Source: Lagopus muta
Taxonomy: Eukaryota > Chordata > Aves > Galliformes > Phasianidae
Length of the DNA: 64,000 bases
Assembly: GCF_023343835.1 (NCBI RefSeq)
Contig: NC_064449.1
Coordinates: 4,191,778 to 4,255,777 of the forward strand
Reading direction: 5' to 3'
The notes beneath the pieces are model-generated. The model did no database searches. It was given only the letters and a program-made list of their open reading frames with translations, and was not told the origin of the DNA. The position numbers and the translations under genes were made by a program. Positions 37,263 through 50,744 of this stretch are shown piece after piece; position 1 is the first letter of the stretch, and every line of letters starts with the position of its first letter.

Positions 37263-38223
37263 GTACAATGGCTTGGTGACAGGCTCTCGAGCCAAAGGTA
37301 TCATTGCCATCTGCTGGGTATTATCTTTCATCATTGGGTTGACACCAATGCTAGGGTGGCACAAGCGTTCCCAGATTGAAGAGCTGGGTGCTAATAAGTC
37401 CTCTCCCATCAACTGCAGCAACAGTATGGTGGTATGTCTCTTTGAGGCTGTGGTCACCATGGAGTACATGGTCTACTACAACTTTTTTGCCTGTGTGCTG
37501 TTGCCTCTTCTCCTCATGTTTGGCATCTACTTGAAAATCTTCATGGCAGCTCGACGGCAGCTCAAGCAGATGGAGAACAAGATGGTGCATGGGGAACGCT
37601 CACGTTCCACTTTGCAGAAGGAAGTCCACGCGGCCAAATCTTTAGCCATCATTGTTGGCTTGTTTGCAGTCTGTTGGCTTCCACTACATATTATTAACTG
37701 TTTCACCCTTTTTTGCCCAAATTGCGCCCATGCTCCCCTCTGGCTGATGTATCTAGCCATTATCCTGTCTCATGCCAACTCAGTTGTTAATCCTCTAATT
37801 TATGCCTACCGAATCAGGGAGTTCCGATACACCTTCCGTAAAATCATCAGCCAGCATATCCTGGGAAGGAAGGAGCAGTTCAAGGCAGGAGCAGCCAGCA
37901 TTAGGACTTCCACGCATGGTGGGGATGGAGAGAACGCCAGCATACGAATCAGTGAGTATGCGTTAGAAGTGTACACCAATGGAGAGATCCACAGGGATCC
38001 TGAAAAGCAGGACTTAAACAAATGCAAAGCTGTCTTGGAATGGCACCAGAATGGAAGTGCTCTGGACATGGAGACAAATGGGCATCTCCCACGTTCCTGC
38101 AAAAATGGGATTCTCTCAGATACGTGCGTGAACAGGGAGCTTCACCATGAAGAGTTAATAGATGCCCAGGTATCTTTCTCAGATCTAGAAAGCACAGCCT
38201 TTGCAGCAGCTGATGTTTCCTGA
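37263..38223 (+). CDS. ADORA2A: ADORA2A adenosine A2A receptor, second coding exon
   Basis: This exon opens after the acceptor AG at 37261-37262, completes R117 and encodes residues 118-436 before TGA at 38221-38223. Visible are TM4 (about 127-147), extracellular loop 2 with C168 and C175 and ligand-site F177-E178, TM5 (about 187-210), TM6 (about 241-264) with toggle W255, H259 and N262, loop 3 disulfide C268/C271 with H273, and TM7 with S286-H287. The NPxxY motif is N293-Y297. The long intracellular tail, about 300-436, is typical of A2A and unlike A1 or A3. The total of 436 residues exceeds human A2A (412), mainly in the tail, which keeps little human identity past about residue 330. Loop 2 reads LGWHKRS, so the human C146 position is arginine (R152). 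Sequons occur at N161 (NKS) and N167 (NCS). Confidence 0.97.
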
Positions 38224-38625
38224 TGAATCGTTCACAGTCTTCCTGGTATAATTATTTTATTTTCCATGGGCAGCCTCTGCCACGGCAGAAGATGAGGCTG
38301 GGGGGCGGGGGGAGAGACATGTATTCAAGTTACTGTGGAGGAAGGGGTCCTTACCCAGGACATTTGTGGCAATCCTAAATACTAGACTGGAGAAAAAGCC
38401 AAGAGACCATTGAAACAGACTGAGAAAGGAGGGACATGTAAACCATCGATGGCCTGTCACCAAGAGCAGTGACAGGGTCAAAGATGGCATTCCAAATTGA
38501 GCACTGGGAGACTGCTGAAGCAGGGCATATCGTGACATTACGCTATACTGTGTGTCTGTGGTTGTACGTCTGTTTTGCTGTCTTTACCAACAGAAATAAA
38601 ACCATGGCTGAAAGCATTCACTTGA
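38224..38625 (+). other. ADORA2A: ADORA2A 3' UTR (minimal form)
   Basis: Non-coding sequence runs from the stop to just past the first canonical AATAAA (38595-38600). It includes a G-rich stretch at about 38298-38312 (two runs of six or more G). Longer 3' UTRs using later hexamers, such as 41288 or 41820, cannot be excluded. The human 3' UTR is longer than 400 bases. Confidence 0.5.
38595..38600 (+). terminator. ADORA2A: Candidate poly(A) signal of ADORA2A
   Basis: First AATAAA after the stop codon, 372 bases downstream. The following sequence is only moderately U-rich, so use of this site is probable but unproven. Confidence 0.45.
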
Positions 38626-41600
38626 TTGTAATAGCAACAAGGAGGAGCATCTAATTATTTGGCCCTGCAACAAATGGAAGGAAGATAGCAACATCTATTG
38701 GTCAGGAAGGATGCCATCAGCTGCCTGGACAAGAAAGGAATTTACCTGATGGGAGCTTTGGATACCTTCAACCATGACATTTTGTCTTTCAGTTCATGTT
38801 TTTAAAGCTTATAGTGCAACAGGTTGCTCGGATGTTTTTTCTTGTCTTGATTAGATTCCATTGTGTTAAGTTATAAAGATGAACAAGAACTCATATCCAT
38901 TCCCTGGGCGCTCAATGTTCCAGATGCACAAGACAAATGTAACCTCATAGTTCTCCACTCTATCCAACAAATAATGAAAACTGAGACTAATATGGAGTTC
39001 CCTTAGCAAAAGGACAGTCAGCAGGACTTGGTGCTAGAGCATGGATGGTCTTCATCACCAGGGGTGGCCCTGCCCTGAGGTGCAGTGGAGAATCATCAGG
39101 TGTGAGGTATCTGCAAGCTGGTGGGCACTGTCTGGCTACTGCTTTTGCCTCTGTGTCTGTGCCTGCCCTGGTTCCCAGAGTACAAATTAATTCCATGGTC
39201 CGAAGTTGTCATTCTCACTCAAAAGTCTGTGGGATACATTTTCTTTATTTTTTGATGGGAAGGCAGGGTGGGGAATGACACAGGATGAGACATACCTACT
39301 TACTTTTGGAATCCCAGCTCAGTCTGAACATCTTTTTCTCCTGTGGTTTCAGTTTTTTCCTGATGTGCTTTACTGTGAAGCCTGATGTGTCCCAGCAGTG
39401 CAAAGGCCAATAGATCTCAGTCTGTCTGGTTAGAAGATACTCTGAGGAGCTGGAAGCAGTCAGTGTTAGTAGAAGTCTGCTTAGAAACTGCAGTAGTGTG
39501 TGTAAGAGAGCAGGCAAATCTGCTACAGCAAAGGTATGCACTGATATGATTTGTCGTAGAGGAGTTTCACAGCAGCTTAGTAATTTTCTGTATCACCTAT
39601 GAGCCGTGGTAGCTCAAGGGCAGCAGAGTGCCATGTTAGCTTGTATTCTACCTAAATATTTTCCAGTCTTTGTTTTCCAGACAAATACTCTATGCCTACT
39701 CTATGCCCCTTGCCATCAGCCTTCCAGGGAGATGGGCAATAATGGTCCTACTAGAAAGTTAGAAGTCTGGCAGTTCTGAGGATCAAGAGTTTTTCCTTAG
39801 CTAAAAATATCAGAAGTGTCAGCCTACAACCCTGGCTCCTCCTTGTGTCTCCTCACTAACATTTCAGAACCCAGATAATTTCATTTTTAGGAAGGAAAGT
39901 GGAGTTGCATTTTTGTATTTGGAGAATGGCACTCTAGGTTTGTGTGTTCTCTGTCCATGTTTATTTTAAATATTGTGAATTATTAGAATGAAAATTAAGT
40001 TTTATTTGAAGAAAGTTTTTTTTCCAGTCTGTCTGAATGAAGGTGAAGAGCGGTTTATAATACTGAATGTGTCCAAAGTACATGACTGCTCTTGGCTAGT
40101 AAAAAGCTTACTGTAAGCTGGGTAAGAGGATGCATTTGTCACCACAATCCTTAGCAGAAGGACAGGCAACTATATAGAACAGTAGACTTCACAGTCTGAT
40201 TATTGAATCTGATTATTGAGTCTGATAATTGAATTGCTGCTTTCTTGGCATGGCTCTACCACATAGTCTAACGTCAGAGGTGTGGATTGTCACTCCAGCA
40301 CCATTAGCAAATACATGACCATTTCCCTATGACTGATACTGTAGGCAGGCCCTCTGCAGGGTGCCTTGGGATCTTGTTGCTCTTTATCTTCCTTGATGGA
40401 ATATTTCTGTCGGCTCTGTGCAGGATGACTCCTCTGGGCTCCTGAAACAGCAGCAGAGGAATTCAGTCTGAAAAATGGGGATCTGATCTCTTTAGGCCTC
40501 AGCTGGGAGCTGAAATGTTTCTAAGAATAACACAAGATTACATCCGGTATTCATGTCAATAACAATTAGGTTCACAAAGAAGCAGAGCAGGGAAGGAAGT
40601 GTGGGAAAATACCAGTATAGCTCATGTGCTGGAACACAGGCAAGTGCAGAAGTGTCTCCTATTGAGCTTTAGTTGTCATTGTAAAGGGATGTTTTATGCC
40701 ACGTTGCATCAGACTTTCAACAGCTGATGTAGGTTGGTTGCTTTCTATTGTTTCCTGAGCTTCTTCACACTCAATTGTGGGTTCTTCTTGCTTGGTTGCC
40801 ACAGGAATTGAATTGATCTATGTTGATGTGACAAAATTAAGATTGTCCCTCTGGAAAACTATCCTGCCCAACCAAAGTAAGATTGCCATGCAAACTTAGA
40901 GTTTCCAGATGTCCTGAAATCAGTTTTTCTGTGGCTGTTTGAGTTGTCTCCCAACTGTATCCAGTCCCTTTCAACATTAGTGATCTAGATTTCAAATGAA
41001 AAAGGGCCACGGGATGTGTGTAGGAGGATGTGCAGTGGTTGTAAGAAGGCAGCATGTTTTGTATGGAATTGGAAGTCTGTAGTCACAGGAAGGAGCGGAG
41101 GGCAATTGCACCACATGCTGCGTGCCTTCTGGCAAACATATGTCTGAGATGGACCTTCAGAAGATGTTTCTGAAGTTGTTGGGGGGGAGCGTGAGCCTTT
41201 TGAACAGAATTTTGGAATTCTTGTTTCTCGTTTCATGATTTCAAGGCTTCCTTCCTTGGACTGAAAAAGAAGTTTTAAAATCCCATGAATAAAATATGCT
41301 CTCCACTCTTGAGAAATGCACCTCTTCCAAACTACACAGAGCAAGAGTCATTGGAAAAGTTAAAATTTAACATTTTTTTCCTAACTTCCCTACTCAAATT
41401 CCCATTTTCCTTCCAGCTGGAGATTTAGCTGATGAAATAGCTATTCTGGATAAACAAAGATGGTGCAAGACAAAGGGAAGAATGAGGTGACCATCAGGAG
41501 AGGATAGAGAAGATCTCCTTAGGAATCCAAGGTGCAGTGGGTCCAGAGAGTAACAGCTGGGGTAAGAAGAGACTAATTTCATTGAATTGGAACACGTTAC

Positions 41601-44600
41601 TAAAAATGGCTCAAAATCCATAGAGGGATGCAGTGCCTCATTTGGTGAGAGGGCATTCCATGAATTTCAGCATTCCCTTGAGACTACTGGGCTCCAGGGT
41701 TTGTCTGCTTTATAGGGTTTTGGAGAAAGTAAAATTCTGATCAGTTGCCAGGAGTAATTTTATCATGAGGAGTTCTTAGGTCTCTTTCCTCAGTAGGGCA
41801 CTGCTTTTTTGTGTGAGCAAATAAATGCACTTAGAATTTTGTTCTGTGCTTTCTTTTGGATCTGCAGTATCTCAGAGTTCTGTGCAAGCCTGAAGTACAG
41901 CTTATGAATGGAGCCAACTGAGATGAGAAGGAGATTTGAGAGGCTGATACCGGTTTATAGAGGGCATGGCAGGACAGTTGGGGTACTGTAAACAGAAAGG
42001 ACTTGCAACTGGTCCTAGCTGCTGCTAGCAAATTTATTGTGCAGACAGGTTTGGGAGTTACACGGAATACTCTGAATCTTTGATCTTTCATTGAAAAGAA
42101 ACTCTGGAGATGCTGGAGGGCATAGGAAAGTCTTTAAGGTGTGGGAACAGACTGGGGTGTTAGGGTTTGGTGGGAAATCTTGATGTAGAAGGAAGATTTG
42201 TAGGGTATGTGTTTGGGAGGTTATCATGGGAGCAGGAATGTGCTGGAAAGAGCTGAGGTTTGCACTGATAGCCTCAGAGGAGTGGAAATGGCTGAATAAG
42301 GACTCTGGAAGGGATTTATAGTGTTATGGTGCTCCTGGGTCACTGCAGAGGGGCAGCCTTGCCCTGATAACTGCAGGGGGTTGACTTTGTGTGGTTGATA
42401 TGTGACTGAGTAAGAGATGTTTTTTTCTGGATTATCTCATTTTCAGATGCTTATTTCATAAGCACAGTCAGGTGAAATGAGCCCTTCTGCTTCACGAGCA
42501 TCACCCCGCGCACACCATCCTACCCCCTAAGAAAATCAGTTCAGCCCTGCTTTGTGGGAAGGACAAGCATACAGTAACAGCTGTGATGCACTGAAACTGT
42601 AGAATGCTCACTAGAGGTGTTTGGTACATCAGCTGCCTAATAGTTCTCTCCTGATTTGTTTTGGGCATCAGATTGCTCTGAGACAGACCGAGGAGCTTTG
42701 TCTTTCTGGCCCTGAGCGTCTGACCTTTTTTTTACCAGTAAAACACATCCAGAGTAACTAAAATGACACCAGTTCCTGATTTGCACAAGGCAACTAAACC
42801 CTAAATGAGGCAGTGTTCTGTATAGCTTCCTGTGTTATTCATCTGCTGGGACTCTTAACACAAGAATGTGTTGCGTTCAAGACTGGAACCTGTTGATCTG
42901 AGAACATCCTATGCTTCCCCTGTTCTGTCTCAGGAGCTGGTGTTCCTGCCCCCATTTCTTTGGAGGGTTGTCTCTGTGGTCTGTCAGCCAAGACACTACG
43001 AACACCTGCTGCACATGCTGTCACTAAGAAACACTTACTCTCTTAATTTAAATGTTTTATGAATATAATTGTTGTTTTCCCTCTGTTTTGTCAGTTACCA
43101 GTGGGAGGGGAGGGAAAGGGGTGGGAGAATCTGTGCATGCATATGTATTTAAAGTGCATTGACCAAAGTTTGTTTTCTTTCTTGAACCTGTGAAGTTTTA
43201 ATATCTGTGAAGTCATCAGACTGCTGGGCAGTGAGGAGCCACTGGTGCTGCTGAGTCTGTCTTGGTTACATTTCTTAATAAGCATTAAAATAATAAAATA
43301 TATTTGTAAAAGTGAGCATGAGTGTCTTTGTTCAAGGGAGATCTGCCTATTTTATGAACGTTTTATTATTCTTTTATTAGCTTTTTCCATAGGCTCGTTC
43401 TTCCAGAGAGCTCTTTTCCCTGGTACTACCTACTAAAGATGTCAGCATGGACAAGGTGACGGACCCAGACAGACTGGGAGCCCCTCACAACTCTGACATC
43501 CTGGGATCTGTCATGCTGGCAGTGAGAGAAAATGTTTACAGCTGTGTCCTGAACACGAGGTAGAACACTGTATTTTCCCAAAACACTGCAGTGTCAGGAA
43601 CGGTGTTACATAACAGAATCGGGAAGAGGTACCTGGAACAGCTATGACTGGAGCATCTCAGCCTTCTGGCTCTCCTTCACACATCAGACCTCCCTCTAAC
43701 ACCATTGCTTCAGCCCCCTGTCTGCCAATGCTGCTTAGACTGGGCTTGCCCAAGCATGATGTCAGCCAAAGTAGTCTGGAAGTGGAAGCAGTGAATCTAG
43801 ATGCTACTGGTGCATCTCAGGCCAATTCTGAGCAATGTTGACAGAATGCAGCAGGAAGAATTTCCAGCTTTTCACAGCTGGCAGCTACTAAATGAGTATG
43901 GGGGGGTTAGTGAAAGTCTGTATGATCCAGGAGCATTTGGAATTGGGAAGTGTTGAAATGAAAGTTCACCAGATAACCATCAGCTACTGCTCATTTCTCT
44001 TCCTGTTCACTTTGCAGCTGGATTGGAGGCCTCACTGGAGGCCCTGCTTTGTGGAGAGGTGCCGGCACCCTGGTGCTGTGTAGCCAGCTGTGCTCGAGCT
44101 GTTCAACCAACTGTGTAATTGAAAAGCTTTTTGATTTTTCCCCTCCTTTTGCAAACAGCCTGCGTTTTGTTCTGCTGCATCAAAGGCCAGGAGCTGGGAG
44201 GAACAATGGGTCTGCAGGAGCCCTGGGGAACAATGGCTGTACCTGGTCCTGGGAAGAAAGCAAGTACTTGGAAGAACAGACAGAGCTCCCAGTTCAGCAA
44301 CACAATTGGCCTCATCTGGAAATCTCACTTCGGAAATCTACACCTTGGCATGGTCACCCAGAGAAACTGAACTGCAGGGCTGCTGCTGTAGACTGAGCTG
44401 AGGGACATCATCAGTGCAATCTTTACTGCATTACTGGGAACTGATGACATTGGTGAGTGTTGAAATAGGATGGAGCAGTGGAGCACGGCATTTTCCCTGC
44501 AAACAGGTGGATGACGTGCTTTGTCTAAAAGGTGTTTTACAGCTTTAAAGCAGCAGGATCTTCCTTGTCACTTCTGCCACTGAACAGGAAGCCTTTGCTG

Positions 44601-47600
44601 CTAAGAATAGTGCATATGAGTTGCCTGCTGTGCTCACGGCCACTGTGTATTTCAAGGAGAAATTTTGGAGGGTTAAAAGCTGTGAGCATCTTTTCTGGGG
44701 CCCTACGGACCTCATAATTTACATTCACAGGAAAGATTCTGCACTGTTTTGCATTTGGCCAAAGTGAACAAGTGAGATTCTCCATGTGTGACTTCTGCCA
44801 GCTCAGATCCTGGGAGGAGTCCACCTCTGATCCCTGAAGTTAGATGATGCAACTCACTGTAGACTGGAGTCTCACTGAATATGCGTGGAGATGTGTTATT
44901 CTTCCTGACCTCCCATTCTCCTCATCAGTGCCATTCTGGGAAGAAAGGAGGATGCTTCTGGATACTGGAGTCATTTCCTCAGAAATGACCCAGTGGATGG
45001 GACTGTTGTAGGATTTTTTGGCTGCAGAGTGCACTACTCCTGTGAGCAGAATCATTGCTCTGCTGTGAAACTGCAGTGTTTGCCACTGAGACCCTGCTGA
45101 GTGACGGGAAGTTTTACCCAGATCTCTGAAAATCAGAGGTTCATTTTGAAAAGTAGAGTCCTTACAGTGCATGAGACCAAATAAGCTGTGCCAAGTGTGG
45201 GGCTGAGAATAGCATGGTGATATTTTGGCAAGTGAAAGGCAAAGAACTTGATCTCCAGGTTCAGAGTAAACTGTGTAAGGATGAGGTTATTTGGAGTGCA
45301 GATCCGTACTGTGTGGTCTGAGTCCAATGCACTGAACTCCAGACCTGGGACTGTGGTTTTTGGGAGTGTCTTGGTGCTCTCCAGAGAGGTGACTGCAACT
45401 TCTCCAGAGTTCTGGGCAGCCTTTAAGCCTGCTACCTTGGAAATTGAAGCACCAGAGCTGTGATCATTCTGGTTTTGTTTGCCAAGGATTTACCCAGAGC
45501 CTTGGGCAGCTCTGATTTTTTACCTTACCTAAGGCAAGGAGATTAGATAACAGCTTGGAATGAGAGTAAAGAAAGTCCATGCACATGGAGTATCTTGCTG
45601 CCTCAGCTGTTGGTGAGATCACGGGGATGCCTTTTGGGCTAGCATTAGTCCAGGATATTATTCTAAATGGGAGTTAAGCATATCTTGGTTGAATACTCTG
45701 CTGGAAAACCTGCAGCTGCATCATTTGGGCATTTGGCATCATCTAGGATTTGGAAGTTTCATGTGGCTGTGCTTTAGAGTTTTAAGGGGAGCAAGACTGT
45801 GCAGTGTGAGGACTATATACAGGAGAGGTGTGGGGAGGCCTAATGAAGAGACAATTGAATGGCCTGGATCAGTTCTATGAAGAATGCAAAACAAGCCTGG
45901 GCCATCTCAGGGTAAGCTGCACTCATGGTGCCTCTTGAACCCATGTCCTGTTATTGTTGGTGTGGAACGTGAGTGTCTGGGCCAATGAAAATAAGGAAGG
46001 CAGCTTGACAGACACAGATTTTATCTTTTGAGATTCGTCATGACCTTTCTAGTGTTTAATAAATAAAGTTGACTCAGGAATTGGCAAGTGCCTTATAACA
46101 TGCAGTCCTGGTGTCAGGACTCGGCAGAATGTTCTGCTTAGCAATGCACTCTGTGAGCTTTGTTTGCCAAGTTCCTATTTTGGAGGTGTGTTGAAGGGCT
46201 GAGAAATGGCAGATGCTGAACCTTCTGCAGGCAGGTGCACCGGGCCCAGCCATTTCTGCCCATGCTGATCCAGGCTGGATGAAGGTCATGCTGATGCAAA
46301 CTTTAATTGCTGGGCAAGAAAAAGAAAAGGAATGTCTTGCAAAGTAAGAATGCTGCTTGTGAATCCTGGGGCAAGGAGGACTTCCATCCTTTCACATTCC
46401 TGTATAAGCCATCAAGCATTTCAATCAGCACTGAACACTATTGCTTCCTGTATTGCTTTTTGAGCAGTTCTGCCATGCACTCTGGATCCTGCGATATTAA
46501 ACATCTCCATCATCCAGAGGATGTGGCCAATTTTGCAGGTGACAGGAATGGCAGCTCTGAGGCTTGCCTTGTGAATCCCTGCCAAGCCATCTCCTCTGCT
46601 AACTGACTGAGAGCAATCACAGCCAGGTTTTCTGAGCTAACCCTGGTGGCAGAGACTGAGAAACACAGTGCTCCTTTGAGAACAACTTGGAATCATTTGC
46701 TGCTAAACTTGAAGCCATTTTGTGTTGGTAACATAGCAGACTGAAGTTACTCTGCAGAGCAAAAATGCACTGGGTGGAGGTGAGTGTTTGTGTTCTCCAT
46801 CCCAGAGAAAACACAGTGGGTTCACAACGATTATGGCTGAGCCAAAGGCAGAGCCTCAACTGCTCAGCATTGATTGCATGAGTGCTCAGCACCTTAAAGT
46901 AAAGGACAACTGGCTGCTTCGTTTCTGAGGTGTCTGCCATATGGGAGCAGTCCAGTATTCCAAGTGTTTCCTGCCTTCCTTTATATTCATGCCAAAAGCG
47001 CTAATAGAAATAGGGTGGAGACAAAAAATCTCAGACCCTCCTGAAGATCATCCTCTTAATTCCAGAAGGATCAAAATGCTAAAGGTTGCATTAGAAAAAC
47101 AGAAGTAGTCTTTTCTCCCACCATTGGTAACTCAATGCCACAACTAAAGCTGAGAGTCAGCTGCTTCTTCTACAGCTGTGTTCTTTCTGAATTCATGAGA
47201 AATAGCATTTTGATTTCCTTCCAGAGGAAATATACAGTAATATCCCTGACTTGCACTGAGACCTTCCAATCTGCACCACTAACCCATGTCACATTCAACT
47301 GCAACTGTGTTAAACCCAGGGTCCCCTTTTCCTTATGAATTGAGCCAATGCTTGGGAATTGAGGCTTTTCACAATAAATCTTTACATCTTGCTTCCTCTA
47401 AGCACTTGCTTCCCATGCTGGTTCCTTCCCCTCCTATGTTCTCCATTTGCAGGTGATCCAACCTTTCCTGCAGCATGCGAGACCTGGGCCGCACAAGAAG
47501 TTTATCTGAGATGCTGGGGCTGTCTTTCCCTTTCCTGTGGTTCTGCACTACCCAAGCTTCCAAAAAAAAGCATAGCAACAACGTTTCTGTAAATGTTCAC

Positions 47601-50600
47601 CGTGTGGCTCTGGGGTATGGCCTGTGCTGTCTGCACGCTAACAGCAGTCTCCGTTTCCCTTGCAGGAGGACCAGCACTTGATCTGGAAGCACCATGTGGG
47701 ACTTACCGTCCTCCCAGGACGAGTTTGATGGTTTTCTTCCCATCAGAAGCATGAGGCCATGCTCTGGGGTCAGGATGTCAGTGACTTACAGATGACACGG
47801 AGCACTGAAGCCTGCGTGTGAATCAGGTCTTGGAAGAGGCTGTGCTCCGTTTGCCGCACAGACACTTTCGCTCTCTCAGAAGGGAGGTCCTCCTGCACGT
47901 AGCCATGCAGTTGGTGTTTTCCAGGTGGCTGCTGTGCACCGGATGTGTGCCAGTGCTGCAAAACACGTGTCCTTGTTGTGCTTCCTCTAGAGATGCATCT
48001 GCTGATGTCAGCTTCCAGGTAAGGCATGCAGGAACCCGCTCCATGTTGGCATCTGTGGCCTTTGCCCTCTCCTGGTCCTAAGGAAGTTAAAAGTGACCTA
48101 AGGCTGTTTTTCACTGAGCTGTGGTCAGTGCTGCAGATGGGGAAGCAATGGCAGTTTTCCAACAGGTGAGACCCTCCAGGCCAACTAGCCAGACAAGAAA
48201 AATAAGCACAGGAAATAGTATCCCTGCAGTCAGATAACTGAGACACAAGCGGCTGGGAGCAATCCTGCTGTGTGTGTGTCGGGGGGACAGAGCTTGGAGC
48301 AAGCAAATGTCAGGCCTTGTCACAAGGAAAGGGCCTGCGTGTGGGTGAGTTAGTTCTTGCAAAGGGCAAAAACTGGATGTGACTCTTGTCTTTCTGTCCC
48401 AGTATCAGTACTTGTGTCTCTGTGCAGGTAGACGCTGCTCTGTCTCGCCTGTGAAACCCATTCCCTGCACTCCTCCTGTTGGCCTCTTCTTTGTGGCACG
48501 TCTGCAGGTCCTGTGTGCTTCCCAGCTTTGTCCCCAGTGGTATTGCTGGGCAGTGTTGTGGTGAGGCATCTGCTGCTCCATCCTGTGCTTAGAGAGATGG
48601 AGAAGCCACCTGTGGTGCTTGAAATAGCTCTGCCCAGGCAATCCAAGCCAAGTGGTGCTGGTAGAGGGAGGGATTCCCATGCCTCATAAAGAGGCTTTTG
48701 TTGGGAGGATCTAAGCTGAGCTCCATGCCTTGCCAGCTGTGGAGAGGAGCAGATGGGTCTGCAGTATAAAAATAGATGGAAGCAGACTTGTTCTGCCTCT
48801 TTTCTTCACCAGCACAGTCCCAGAGGTGCCTGGTCATCTGAACCAGCACAAGGAACTGGGTGCTTTGCAGCTGCTAGTCTGCCTGGAGCCCACTAGCTAT
48901 TGTCAGAGACAGGAATTTATCTCTGTCCAGTCCCATTCCCTCTACAGCTGCCGTGTGGACAATCTTATTTGCTCACAGCTGCTGGCAGCGTGTTACATCC
49001 CATTTCCTTGGAGCAGTGCAAACAGGAGGAGGATGTTTCTATGAGATCCCATGCCCCCAAGCTGCTGTACCCTCAAGAAGCAGGGCATCATTCTCTGGCT
49101 GTGTCTTCTCAATACACTGAAGCCATGTCAGTGTGCCTTGAGCATTCAGCTCCTCACTTGGCATCCCCACTCCATCCCCTCCTGCTAACTGAATAAGGAT
49201 CACATGGATGCTTCCCAAATGAGCTTTTATAAGGCACTAATTTGATCCATTCAGGGCATCTTCCTGTAACGAAAGCTCCTGAGGTAATTGAAGGTGAGGT
49301 TGCATGGGTGGGGGAGGAACATGGCACGACTGCTGGCAGAGGTAATTGGAGGAACAAAAGAAAACCCTTTTGTTCCCATAAATCCGGACTTTGACGTGTT
49401 CCTCTGCACTCCCTGCCTACCTAGCTGCTACTTGTGCTGTTTCTTAAGGTGCCTGCTTTCCTCTGGAAGCAAGGCCTCTGGTCTGGCTCCTTCTGTGACA
49501 GTTTATCTGTGGGACTGTTCTCCTCCAGCCCAGACCCCCATGCTCCCTTTTAGTGTGGGAGTCAGGAAGCAGCAGCAGCACTGAGCCTTCCCACTCGTGT
49601 GCAGCATTTCCTTCTGCTGGCCAGGGGAGCAGAAAAAGGCTGTCTGAAGGGTTTGTTTTCTTCTAAGCAAGACTGCTGGATTTGCAGAGTAGGGGCGATC
49701 GCTGATCCTTCAATGTGGGAAACACGTGTTGGGGGAAAGGTAACTTCTGAGGCCCTGGGCTGTCAAAACTGCAGACACCATGCTACCAGTGCCAGTGAGC
49801 AGACGGGGAAGCATCTGCTGTGCGTTACAATAGCATAAAGTTGACATTTCACCCCTGACCATTTCTTTCTTTAGCTCCTTAGCGTTTGGTATTTACAGAA
49901 ATGTTGGTTACTAACTTGGTCGGAATCGGTTCCCACAGCACCCGTCTCTTCTCCAGCAATTGTCAGGAGAAGTCTTTGAGATTCACAGGGAACTGTGTCA
50001 CACGGGCAGCAGATGGAGGTATCACAAAATGGGTCGGAGGAAGCCTCCAGGATTATCCAGCAGCACAGCAGAGAAGGTGGGACTGAAACCAGTGCTTCCA
50101 GGACACTGTCCGGGCCTCACTCCTGTCTCTTCATCCCCAGTGAAACTCTGGATTCAAACCAGAACGTGAACTAAATTCCTGTTTTGGAATCCATCTCCTG
50201 CCTGCACCTAAAGCACTCGGTGTGGGCTGTAAACAGCCAGGCTGTACAGCAGGGGAGCAACCTCCAAAGTGTGGCCCTTCTTTAGGATTTGGGCATCTCA
50301 CTCAGTGTAGGAACTCAGCAGCCTTTGTACTCACTGATGTCATTTCTAATTTCTCTTTGGTTGTTTAACTCTGGCAGGTTTAAGTCTGATGCTGGAGGAC
50401 AGAGAGCAGAGAGAGCTCCCTCTGCTGTCTGTGGGACTTCAGGATCCAACTAGTTTGGTCCACATTTCCCTTTGCTGGAAAGCTCTGGTTAAAGCAGATT
50501 GTTCTGATGGCTTCTTGGGCCATTCACCTCAGGTAGATTTTCCCCACAATGATGGAGACTCAGCTGTCTTCACCAGGACACTCCTTCAGAGATGACTGAC

Positions 50601-50723
50601 ACAGCATCAAGGCTGAAGCCCTTGGGGAGATGCTAAGAAATCAGGTAGGAATGTGGCAACTATGAAGGATTTTTTTCAAAGCAAATATGTAAAAAATAGC
50701 TTTTTGCTCTTAGGTTGTATTTT
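38626..50723. other. Intergenic, no gene recognised (left half of 24-kb gap)
   Basis: I found no coding exon with recognisable homology in either strand. AATAAA hexamers at 41288-41293 and 41820-41825 could serve a longer ADORA2A transcript. A small tandem repeat lies at 40193-40234. Short ORFs with no splice-site framing are treated as noise. An antisense non-coding RNA, such as the human ADORA2A-AS1, could exist but cannot be seen here. Confidence 0.45.
40193..40234. repeat. Three-copy short tandem repeat
   Basis: Three imperfect copies of a 13-14-base unit (core TCTGATTATTGA) stand head to tail, the last with a T-to-A change. This is a small minisatellite-like tract. Confidence 0.8.
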
Positions 50724-50744
50724 AAACAAACAAACAAACAAAAA
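50724..50744. repeat. (AAAC)n microsatellite
   Basis: About four AAAC units followed by A-rich sequence. Confidence 0.85.

Noticed and set aside
37273-37275. TTG as a start codon for a 316-residue receptor fragment
   Set aside because: It lies inside the second coding exon, which joins the first in phase. No independent start is needed.
47770-48306. 178-codon minus-strand ORF
   Set aside because: Longest ORF in the gap but without a recognisable domain. Composition is ordinary non-coding, and competing ORFs occur on the + strand. A protein search could reverse this.
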